Positions 1-7,682 are shown, numbered from the stretch's first letter. The stretch is 14,541 bases of DNA from Phoronis ovalis (GCA_028565635.1 JAOXYB010031798.1:1-14541); one strand, 5' to 3'. Made by a program: numbers and translations. The notes: generated by a model from the sequence alone, not told the origin.

Positions 1-369
1 TATATATACTAGTATACATACATATGTATATATAAGAGACGGAGCAAGGAAATCCCTAAAAAGACCAATGTAAAGTTTACTATTCAAAGATTCAAAATAT
101 AAAGCTGGCGTATTTGGCGTAGATGCCGTTTTCTGGGATAATTTTGTATAAAAAAAAATTGACTTTCGAACATTTTGAGGTGTACAGCGATGGCCGAGAC
201 AGTCTGTCATATTACAAGACTCAGTGGTCAAGAATTGTATTATTAATATTATATACCGAATAAAACCTAAGTGTTCAATAAATGAACCTATTAATGAAAA
301 ATTGGTTTTCTTCTTCAAGTTGTCGCCTCCTTAGTACTAGTATGTTTTTTCCCAAATATTTAGGCTCCT
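1..369. other. AT-rich non-coding DNA with possible gene 3' end
   Basis: The first 34 bases are an alternating TA-rich palindromic run with arms TATATATAC (1-9) and GTATATATA (26-34). At 190-246 an 18-codon frame beginning MAETVCHIT ends in TAA. It is followed closely by two AATAAA hexamers (259-264 and 277-282). This order of short frame, stop and poly(A) signals could be a terminal exon, but the frame is short, the start context is only moderate (G at -3, G at +4) and AATAAA is expected often in AT-rich DNA. No product is recognised. Confidence 0.2.
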
Positions 370-812
370 TTAGGATTTCCACCCGGGCGTCACTTGTGTA
401 AAGGGTGGGTCCACATGCGCGAACACAGGGTTTTAAAAAAACGCGTATATACCCTGTTAAAAAAGCCTTCCGTTTGAAAAACTTGCAGGTTTAAAAAGTA
501 ACTCTTTGACAGACCTCATTCAGTAAAAATCATCAGATAAGTATAAACATGTTGTCGTGCGGGTTATGCCAAACGGATTTTCACATTTGGAAAACAAATA
601 TCCGTATACATGCACCTCTATACATTTGTCTGGTAAAAAACATACCCTTTGGCAGATCTGCATTACTTGTAAAAACAACACCCTATTTGCCAATATTTAG
701 CCAAATATATACCTTAAACGCGGAACGCACGTTACTTGAAAAAATATCCCTTTTTCGTTCGCATATGTGGACTCACCATTTGACCCATGTGCCCTCTCCC
801 GGGATTTCCAAG
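370..812. repeat. Inverted-arm element with degenerate repeat interior
   Basis: The segment at 375-430 reappears as its reverse complement at about 755-808. Both arms share GTCCACAT followed by a GCGAAC-type block, and a CCCGGG stands near each outer edge (382-386, 797-802). Identity over about 45 bp is roughly 75% by eye. The interior (about 430-760) is a loose tandem repeat of an A-run plus ACCCT, for example TATACCCTGTTAAAA near 447, CATACCCTTTGG near 641 and TATATACCTTAAA near 706. This resembles a foldback or non-autonomous DNA element carrying an internal minisatellite. A long open frame across it (549-980) shows no family resemblance and looks like a by-product of the repeat. Confidence 0.5.
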
Positions 813-904
813 CTAAGCCTTGTAGCAGTACGATCGAGTGTTCTGTCTTCTGAGCAGTTAGTTTGTTTCACAAGTTTATCTCAATACAATATAATGAAGT
901 TTAT

Positions 905-1345
905 TTCTATTAGTGCATTAGGACAAAGTTCATTCGTTGACTCTATACAATGTCCTCGGACCTTGGATAGTTTAAAATGAGTGCCCTGTATATATAGGAT
1001 TGTCAGATTCGATATGTTAGATCATAGGACCCTCGAAACCCTCGAAATACTTGAAAATGAGTGCCCTGGGACCGTCAATATTGAACTGTAGTGTCTTAGG
1101 ACCGTGGGGTGATAAAGAATCGGTGTCATATCACTAAAAATGTATTAAAACGGGCGACTTCATTGGGGACCAAGAATTTCAATCCGGACACTGATTCTTA
1201 GAATCCAGTGTCCTAGGACATTTATTATTTTAAAAAAAAAACACAACAGTTCGTGGGACTCTAATTTTGCAAAACTTAGTGTTTGTAGGACGCTTGTTTC
1301 TGATATTTAGTGTCCGTTGGACACTGTATCGCGCGGACACAGCTT
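905..1345. repeat. Degenerate ~30-40 bp tandem array, GTCCTAGGAC core
   Basis: A core resembling AGTGTCCTAGGACCGT recurs. GGAC (or GGAT) falls at 921, 958, 997, 1027, 1069, 1099, 1167, 1186, 1216, 1256, 1288, 1319 and 1335, so most steps are 30-42 bases. The best copies are TGTCCTCGGACC (951), GTGCCCTGGGACCGTC (1061), GTGTCTTAGGACCGT (1091) and GTGTCCTAGGAC (1208). The core is partly palindromic (GTCCTAGGAC). Copies are heavily diverged, so the array is old. No coding potential is seen. Confidence 0.6.
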
Positions 1346-2431
1346 TTTATTACACCAGACTGATTAACTGATATGAGTAGTACGGGGTGACAGTCTAGAT
1401 CACCTTTGCACCCAATGATCCCGCATATTTTTAAACTGGTTTTACATCACCATATCACAGATAAAGATTAAACATGTAGTGCAACTTTTTAATATATTAA
1501 ACAATTAAACTTCCATAATTGCTCTAATTGATTCATTGAATGGTCCAAAAAATGCCTGAAAAATCAAATCAAAGAAACAGAAAACAAAAACATCATGTTT
1601 ATTGGCAGAAATCTATTGCATTTCTGATTTGATTTTTGAGGCAATGTTTATGGTCTCTAGATACAAAGAGGTGTATATACATTTCAACTTATGTTTTAGT
1701 AATTAAAATGAAGAGATAGACATACGAAAGTTACACTTTAAAAAGTTAATACACTAAAGTTTATAAATCATCAGGTTCAATAGGCCAATGAAGGTTATTT
1801 TTTGGGAAAATTGTGTTTTTTGACTTTTAATTTTCAAAAAATATAAGTTAAAATCCCTTTCATCTACAAACTTGAAATTTTTCATAAATGAGCTATACAC
1901 ATACGTCTACAAAATAGTGTCTCAGATTTTAAATATGTAGTTTTGTTCAAAAGTCAGATCAAAATCAGCAAAATCTTGACATTTAAATTTGAAAATTCAT
2001 AACTTTTAAGTGAAACAAAATTTTAAAAATTCAAGATACCCTTATGTAGATCTATATATAAAGATAATCTTTGCCCAGTTTCAGCTTTGTTGGTGTAAAT
2101 TAAAAACATTATATCAGATTCGTTTCAAGTCAAGGAAACGATAAGAAATTACTTTTATTGACTTGCTCAGCAGGTGCCGTTTAACTTATAACGAGCAGTA
2201 ATAAACGTATTGTTAAAGATGTGTTGGCTTCAGGGTTTTAGTGAGGAAGAGAAAGTTACGTCATTTAGTATTTCTCCCGGGTATTTCTCAGTTAAAATGT
2301 CTCTGGCCGTCATGTGTCCAAGCGGTACCTCTGCCCGAGAAAGATGTACCCCCTTGTCTAGGGACCGCCTTAGGGCCCCGAAAGCCCAGCTATTTTCATA
2401 CCCATTGCTATAGCTTCTTTGAGTTCTTGTT
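1346..2431. other. AT-rich intergenic DNA, no gene seen
   Basis: Apart from the hairpin at 1554-1642 this stretch holds no convincing gene. The part at 1790-2060 contains two loosely similar AT-rich blocks, one starting TTTTTTGACTTTTAATTTTC near 1815 and one CTTGACATTTAAATTTG near 1976, which may be an old duplication. A locally GC-richer patch (2275-2385) opens two overlapping frames of about 65 codons (2210-2413 and 2241-2435). Neither resembles a known family. Confidence 0.4.
1554..1642. repeat. Inverted repeat forming a long hairpin
   Basis: The left arm 1554-1577 (GCCTGAAAAATCAAATCA, then AAGAAA) pairs with the right arm 1621-1642. The reverse complement of the right arm is GCCTCAAAAATCAAATCAG, then AAA. 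There is one mismatch and a 2-base bulge over about 22 pairs, with a 43-base loop. Weaker pairing continues outward to about 1541 and 1655. The arms are too long and too alike for chance at this composition. A small MITE remnant or a foldback-derived hairpin RNA are the likely explanations. Confidence 0.7.
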
Positions 2432-2777
2432 TTAGGACACGGGCGTGCACCCCGGGAATTTTTTTAAATATTTCATGTGATTCCCTGCAATCTGGTGCAT
2501 TTTGGGACTCTTTTTTGCCATGATACATTGTGCCACTGTTTATACCTTCAAACTTCTTTAGTGTATAGATTATAACTCCTGTTTATATTGCCCGCAGGGC
2601 GCGAAGCGAAACTAGGGGGTCCGGGAGCATGCCCCCCCGGGAATTTTTTAAAATATTTCATGTGATTTCCTGCAATCTGGTGCATTTTGGGACTCTTTTT
2701 TGCCGTGATACATTGTGCCTCTTTTTATACCTTCAAACTGTTGTGTATAGATTGCAACTCCTGTATATATTGTGTAA
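2432..2777. repeat. Two direct copies of a ~185 bp unit with GC-rich head
   Basis: Copy 1 runs about 2432-2590 and copy 2 about 2617-2777, offset 185 bases and roughly 90% identical by eye over 140 bp. Shared blocks include CCCGGGAATTTTTT, ATTTCATGTGATT, TGCAATCTGGTGCATTTTGG and ACTCCTGT. Each copy starts with a GC-rich head. That of copy 2 is structured: GCCCGCAGGGC (2590-2600) can pair GCCC/GGGC, GCGCGAAGCG follows, and CCGGG (2621-2625) can pair with CCCGG (2636-2640) across a GCATGC palindrome. Copy 1 has a diverged version at 2434-2456. This is a dispersed-repeat type structure; no protein is encoded. Confidence 0.75.
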
Positions 2778-2901
2778 TCCATCAAAATAGTTATTATACA
2801 ACGAAATATTTTGAACTTCCTTTACTTAATCAGTCACCAAAGAATTGTTTGCTTTGCATTATTATACGTCCAGAATGTGTTTTCACAGGATTGGCTATTA
2901 A

Positions 2902-3114
2902 TCATTTGTCTTCAGACTCCGAATCACTAGCTACATCTTCACCACTGTCACTATCATTTTCATCTGAACTGTCATTCATACTATTTGATTTGTTTAAGTT
3001 GCTGGGTAACTTGGTATTAAGTTGACTTCCTGCTATGTGTGCTTTTTTATTTTCTTGTTTAGGGATCCTCTCTTTTCCTACTAGTTTGTGAAAATCAAGA
3101 AAGGTATTTTTCAA
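2902..3114 (-). CDS. Candidate C-terminal exon or relic, acidic serine-rich tail
   Basis: This minus-strand frame of about 70 codons ends in TGA at 2902-2904. Its last 25 residues are strongly acidic and serine-rich (DSSDENDSDSGEDVASDSES), a composition common at the C-termini of nuclear and nucleolar proteins. The part before it is lysine-rich (GKERIPKQENKKAH). No ATG opens it: the most upstream codon after the preceding in-frame TGA (3118-3120) is TTC, followed by TTG. It would therefore have to be a terminal exon, entered for example at an AG near 3075-3085, where the minus strand has a pyrimidine-rich run. The family is not recognised. It sits between a C-rich repeat array and the 185-bp repeats, so a repeat-borne or pseudogene origin is equally possible. 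Confidence 0.25.
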   Translation of the reverse strand: MKNTFLDFHKLVGKERIPKQENKKAHIAGSQLNTKLPSNLNKSNSMNDSSDENDSDSGEDVASDSESEDK

Positions 3115-3126
3115 GAATCACTGCGC

Positions 3127-3240
3127 AAAAAATTACAACCCACCTTTCGTTGTGCACAAAAATTCATGACCCCCCCCTTGTGCCTTGCATAAAAATTCGT
3201 GACCCCCCCCCCTGTTTGCACCAATCCCCCCCTGTGGTAA
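3127..3240. repeat. C-rich ~32 bp tandem array
   Basis: Three to four copies of AAAAATTCRTGACCCCCCCC followed by TTGTGC or TTGCA. AAAAATT starts at 3127, 3158 and 3191, with a final partial copy ending in CCAATCCCCCCCTGTGG near 3220-3236. The runs of 7-10 C make the minus strand a G-rich array with four or more G-runs, enough in principle for a G-quadruplex on the minus strand. The last copy runs into CCCTGTGGTAAT, the same core as the minisatellite at 3850-4225. Confidence 0.75.
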
Positions 3241-3244
3241 TTTC

Positions 3245-3845
3245 TGACCAGTCCCTTAAAATAAAATGTGTAAAATATGCTTGTATATATAGTTTTAATT
3301 TGGTGCTTAGTTGGAGGTGGACTCAACAAAATTTTGATTTATGGGCAAATTTCTACTACATACGTATGATCTTATTTGCATGACCATAGTTCTTTTGCCG
3401 GAGATGACCCGTGCCCGGCCCGTTTAAATTTGTTAGCATTTGTGTTACTTCGCATACGGATGTAAATAATGTTGTGTAAATAATACCATAGTTGCCAACC
3501 TACAAAGCTAGTTTGTATTACAGAAATGTTGTTTAATACAAATGTGCCCAATGTGCATGTTATTTCTAGGAATCTACAAATGGTCTAGGACATTTTACCG
3601 GTAAGTTAATAATAATCTGCTTCTAAGTATTCAATTTTCGTTTTGGTATCTAAATTATTACCAATTTCCCTTTATACTAAATAACCGTTTATTAAGTAAT
3701 TAATTTACTCAAAAGCTAAAACGGCTGAATACATTTGGAACATGTGTGATCTCATTACCATTAGAAAGGTAAAAAGTCAGGGGGTTCTTGACAAAAGAGT
3801 ACTTGACAAAACTGTTGGTAGGAGTACGCGGCCCAGATTAAGAAT
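3245..3845. other. Intergenic DNA between two arrays
   Basis: No gene is supported. A pyrimidine-rich acceptor-like TTATTTCTAG (3560-3569) and a strong donor GGTAAGT (3600-3606) bracket 31 bases at 3570-3600 that are open in two frames. This is discussed as a finding. A short direct repeat, CTTGACAAAA, occurs twice at about 3787-3813, just before the minisatellite. Confidence 0.35.
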
Positions 3846-3849
3846 CTTG

Positions 3850-4225
3850 ACCCTGTGGTAAATAAAGGTCACCAAAAATATATATATACCCTTTCGTAAA
3901 TGAAAAAACGTGACAAGTATACCCTGTTGTAAATAACTCTTCGGAAATAGATATCTTGTGTAAAACTCACTTGTAAATTAATTACCCTGTGGTAAATAAA
4001 TATGTGAAACTTTGCAGACTTTAATTTTTCATATACCTGTCGTAAATGCGTTTTCCAAGAAAAATATAAAGTGGTAAACGCATATTTTTGAAAATACGCC
4101 CTGCGGTAAATATCCAACAAGAAAAGTACACCTTGTGGTAAATATCCAACAAGAAAAGTACACCTTGTGGTAAATAAGGCTTTGAGAAACGTTAAAAATA
4201 CACTGGCCTGTACGTGGTAAATGCT
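3850..4225. repeat. 32-bp minisatellite, TACCCTGTGGTAAATA core
   Basis: The core ACCCTGTGGTAAAT recurs. GTAAA starts at 3858, 3896, 3929, 3960, 3992, 4042, 4074, 4106, 4138, 4170 and 4217. Five successive copies (4042-4170) are spaced exactly 32 bases apart, and the four copies 3896-3992 are spaced 33, 31 and 32. The copies at 4107-4138 and 4139-4170 are identical, so at least one duplication is recent, while outer copies are strongly diverged. Reading frames across it on the minus strand are repeat translations, not genes. Confidence 0.9.
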
Positions 4226-4954
4226 GGAGCTGAAAAAAGGGGCCTAGTGGGCGGCACTTATATATAGTGACTTTAAATGGCAAGTCCCCCGAAGGAAAAG
4301 GCGTTTCTTTAATTTTCATCCCAACAGTGTAACCGGGGCCCATAAATGAATGTATATTGCGTTCAACAGTTCTAAATGTATAAGTTAAGTTTTGTTTAAC
4401 AAAATTTTCGTCATCATATAGCCTTGTTTTTCATGAGGTGCCTGCACCTTGGGACCCCAAGGTTTATTCAGTTAATTGCTAAAAACAGGTTTGTGGCAAG
4501 CTTTATTTACTTGTTTCACTACAGGCTATGCTTAAGATTAAAACATTAAACATTAAATTTTACAACATATTTTATGTATACTATAAGTTCCTAATAATTT
4601 TTTAACATACACATTATAACACGCATATACGAGCATGGATATTACATTGGCTTCTGTTTACACTGGTGGTAAATTACAGAAATTCTAGGTAAAAGATAGA
4701 CCATTTGTTGCAAGGAAACTTGTTTCTATATTTGATCATGAAAGAAATGTATTTATCGCTCGATATTCTGTGGTTTTGAACTAGGGGTTTTTAATTCAAC
4801 AAGCCTTGGGCCAGTATGTCTAGGTAAATATTTCCTGAAAAACAATTTCAATTTCAAACAGATCTGTTTATCTTGAAATTTATCCTGATTGAAAAAAATC
4901 TTAATATTTTCACTTAATATTTGCTGTTTAAAATCTGTGTCGTGTATCTAAATC
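4226..4954. other. Intergenic DNA with two adjacent short hairpins
   Basis: No gene is supported. At 4436-4462 two perfect short inverted repeats overlap: AGGTGC-CT-GCACCT (4436-4449) and CCTTGGG-AC-CCCAAGG (4447-4462). They stand out as GC-rich in an AT-rich surround. The remainder, to the MITE at 4955, is AT-rich and featureless. Confidence 0.4.
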
Positions 4955-5211
4955 CAGGGGTCCCTAACAACCGTTAGCACGCATTTAATTAGTTCTTCTA
5001 GCACTGACATAGTTCGTGGAGTGTGCGCACATTTGCGTTGACCGTGCACTAGCAGATCATCTAGTCGGTACAGTTTACCAGCACTAGTACTTCCAGTGTT
5101 CCCTTAGTTTGAACAATTTACAAATTTATAAATTTCGAGAGTGCACGCTAACGGAACTCGAGGAGTACTAATGGTAAATTATACCCAACTAACGGTTGTT
5201 AGGGTCCCCTG
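4955..5211. mobile_element. MITE with hAT-like terminal inverted repeats
   Basis: The left end starts CAGGGGTCCCTAACAACCG (to 4977). The right end (5189-5211) is its reverse complement with a single mismatch (GGGGT against GGGGA), giving 23-bp terminal inverted repeats around 257 bp. CAGGGGTCC is the typical start of hAT superfamily elements. The interior has no coding capacity, so this is a non-autonomous copy. A second internal inversion is suggested by CCGTTAGC (4971-4978) against GCTAACGG (5147-5154). hAT insertions normally leave 8-bp target duplications, but the flanks here (TCTAAATC left, AAATTATT right) do not match, so the superfamily call is provisional. Confidence 0.8.
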
Positions 5212-5405
5212 AAATTATTGAGGAACACTATGCTCTACAGTGTAGCAAAATATTTGTTTTGCTTGCCTCATTCAAATTTTAATGTGCATACGTGCCATGA
5301 TTATAATAGACCCCAATTTAATGTTTTCCTATCCAAGTCATTTAGCACATGAATAAATAATATTTCATTTCAAAGTAATGACAACGTATAGCTATATTAC
5401 CCAGC

Positions 5406-5621
5406 AATGCAATTTGTATTGTTTGGCTTAAGTCTATGTTTAACAAAAATGATTCAAATGACCTTGGTCGATCTAAATGCAGTTTGTATTGTTTGGCTTA
5501 AGTCTATGTTTAACAAAAAATGATTCAAATGACCTTGGTCGATCTAAATGCAGTTTGTATTGTTTGGCTTAAGTCTATGTTTAACAAAAAATGATTCAAA
5601 TGACCTTGGTCGATCTAAATG
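5406..5621. repeat. Three near-identical 70-71 bp tandem copies
   Basis: Copies start with AATGCARTTTGTATTG at 5406, 5476 and 5547, and the third ends at about 5618-5621. They differ only by one A/G change in the first copy and by the length of an A-run (5 or 6-7 A). This is a very recent triplication. Each unit contains TGACCTTGG (5459-5467, 5530-5538, 5601-5609), which on the minus strand is CCAAGGTCA, a match to the extended half-site of NR5A/SF-1 and ERR-type nuclear receptors. Whether it is bound is unknown. Confidence 0.95.
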
Positions 5622-6274
5622 ATTGGAATAATTTATTTAGCGGAGTTATAACTTTTACTAAGATGTTTGATTAAAGTTCCGAAGTACGAACTTTAAAATA
5701 TCTGTAACACAGCCCAATGTCATAATAGAAATTGGTTTAGGCACTTGAACAAAAATGAATTATTACTCAAAATGGTAAAAGGGGGTCCTCTACTAAATGA
5801 TTCATCTAGAATATTTTCATTTCTATAAAATACATGGCCTTCTTGAAAAAAGGTGAAAAACGCTCTATCAGCCTCTCAATTCGTAATATAAAAACTGACG
5901 GAAAAGTGAACATTTTCTATTATCATGAAATCAGGTTTCGGAAGTGTTCACAAAGAGCGCATGTTTAGCAACTTTGCTCGATGCTATATGGCGCGCTTTC
6001 ATGGAATAATTTTCTGTAATGTCTTCAAAAAGGAGCGCTATTTAATACGCTAAGAATGAATCAAAGAGAAAAGAATTTCGAAGATACGTAAAACTGGCGG
6101 ATGGACTCTCGATGATTAGTTTGAAACCTCAACTGAAACATTTTGCTTTCAAATTGATCTAGCAGGTCCTGCACTCAGTGTATTAGCATTTGACAATATT
6201 CTACCAAGTTTGGGGTGTAATAACCGTAATCTTAAAATATCCATGTTCGTACAATAATTCTTAGAATTTCACAA
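5622..6274. other. AT-rich intergenic DNA, no gene seen
   Basis: No reading frame, repeat family or RNA gene is recognisable here. The part at 5930-6060 is slightly richer in CG dinucleotides (GAGCGC, GGCGCGC, GAGCGC) but all frames are interrupted. Confidence 0.4.
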
Positions 6275-6476
6275 ATGTCAATATGGAAAATCACAATAAA
6301 ATTTGTAAAAAACACATAGTACACCTTTTCCAAAAGATACATAAAAAATCAGCGAGAAATAAATAACAAGTCAAGAATGCCAATAAGGAAAATCACTATA
6401 AAATTTGTAAGAAACAACTAGTACACCTTTTCACAAAGATACATAAAAAATCAGAGAGAAATAAATAGCAGCTAAA
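6275..6476. repeat. Diverged ~101 bp tandem duplication
   Basis: Copy 1 is 6275-6376 and copy 2 is 6377-6476. Shared blocks are GGAAAATCAC, TAAAATTTGTAA, TAGTACACCTTTTC, AGATACATAAAAAATCAG and GAGAAATAAATA. Identity is about 85-90% by eye with small indels. A third copy begins at 6477 (ATGCCCATA) but is lost after a few bases. It is non-coding. Confidence 0.9.
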
Positions 6477-7040
6477 ATGCCCATAGTTTTTCTTTCAAAA
6501 AACGAGGTCTAGCACTCTTAGCCCCTTGGCCATGGATACGGTCAAGTTTTATTCAAACACCTGGCTACCAGTTGAATGTATATTTGTAATAGTTTGCCAT
6601 GCGTTCGTTTACGGAACTGTAATTTGGATAAACCGCCAAACCCTCTTGTAAAAATTCAGTCATAGCAAATGTTACTGTAAGTTTCTTAGTTTACTTTAGC
6701 ATCAGATATAATATATAGCTTAAAATCATATAAATTATAATCTCAAGTTATTACTAGACCAGTCCTGTTTGCATTGGGACTTCGCTTAAAGTAACTCCCG
6801 GAATTCCAGAGATATATTCAAATTAGAACACATATATGTTAGGGAATAATGCCGCTGAGACCTGATCGAATTAGAATAGTTGATATTTCGTTTATCCGAT
6901 GGTTTGGTATAAACCACCCATCAAATGGATGTATTTGTCACCCCATCACCGATACTATGTATTTTAATTCAGTATCCATACTAGTTTTCCGTTTCCTTCT
7001 CCCCATACAGCCAAAATTTATGACCGTCAATTGAAAATTG
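6477..7040. other. Intergenic DNA, no gene seen
   Basis: One 61-codon frame (6849-7034) shows no resemblance to a known family. The part adjoining 7041 could be the body of the SINE-like element described next (transcribed leftward), but no body domain is recognised. Confidence 0.35.
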
Positions 7041-7092
7041 TAACCCGTCATTTGACTCGAATCTACGTGTTAACCACTAAACTACGAAGGTT
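7041..7092 (-). mobile_element. tRNA-derived SINE head or tRNA relic with internal deletion
   Basis: Read on the minus strand, the segment starts CCTTCGTAGTTTAGTGG and continues TTAACACGT, closely resembling the 5' half of eukaryotic tRNA-Val-type genes. Box A is TAGTTTAGTGG (7074-7084). Box B is GATTCGAGTCA (7053-7063), near the GGTTCRANTCC consensus. Only 10 bases separate the boxes, so the anticodon arm and variable loop are missing and it cannot be a working tRNA. The most likely origin is the tRNA-derived head of a SINE that suffered an internal deletion. SINEs with GTGGTTAACACGT-type heads are common in invertebrates as I recall; this is not checked. Confidence 0.5.
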
Positions 7093-7272
7093 TGAGATGC
7101 AAATAACTAATTTTCTACCCCGCTAATGACCCTACAGCTATAAACGTGGGTCTTGATATCCAGGTGCTGGGTGACGGAACCCACGCCTACAAAGGGTATT
7201 TTTGAAATTTTTGTTACCCCTATATGTGTGTATGTATACATGCAAGGTATCCACCCCATGTATGTATTAGAA

Positions 7273-7682
7273 TTGGGTGGTAATTCTTTATGTATTGGTC
7301 TGCCCGAGTTTCTTTGTATACATGAACTACAGGGATTTCAGAAATCTGTTGCACGAATCGTATGTAGTTCAAATCGATTTGATCATATAATTCCAATACT
7401 TTTTAAGTTACACTGGCTTCCCATCAATTATAGGATTGAGTTTAAAATACTTTCCTTTCTAATTTAATTTGAATTTTAAATGGAGATGCTCCTTTTTACT
7501 TATTTGAATTATTACAGGACTACAGTCCCTCTTGTAGTGTAGATCTTAGATCTTCTATCAAATAGCTACTCTGCCAGCCAAGGGTAAATTTTTATATGGG
7601 GAGAACTTTTTCCGTTATTGCCCCTAGACTACGGGTGCCTTGCCTCCAGATATTATTTGTTCAGCTTTACCGACAATCATAA
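7273..7682 (+). pseudogene. LINE reverse transcriptase C-terminal relic
   Basis: The first part (7273-7467) reads like the end of a non-LTR retrotransposon reverse transcriptase. LQGFQKSVARIV (7324-7359) and then FDHIIPILFKLHWLPINYR match the family pattern of LQ..QN.AAR.V...FDHI.P.L..LHWLP...RI.FKIL. A stop follows at 7465-7467, and the homology resumes in another frame from 7479 with NGDAPFYLFELLQDYSPS. It then runs through a stop (7557-7559) to RVNFYMGRTFSVIAPRL, matching the usual R....G.RSFSVAAPRLW block, and ends at TAA 7680-7682. At least one frameshift and two stops show it is dead. The 5' part of the element is absent. It is CR1/L2/Rex-like in pattern; the clade is uncertain. Confidence 0.85.

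Noticed and set aside
549-980. 143-codon open frame, the longest on the + strand
   Set aside because: It overlaps the degenerate repeat interior and right arm of the element at 370-812 and the start of the next array, and shows no domain or family resemblance.
3869-4343. Minus-strand frames of 83 and 104 codons
   Set aside because: They are translations of the 32-bp minisatellite; repeated residues follow the repeat unit.
7145-7185. CGTGGGT / ACCCACG inverted pair
   Set aside because: Only 7 bp with a 27-base loop and no associated gene or terminator function in a eukaryotic setting.
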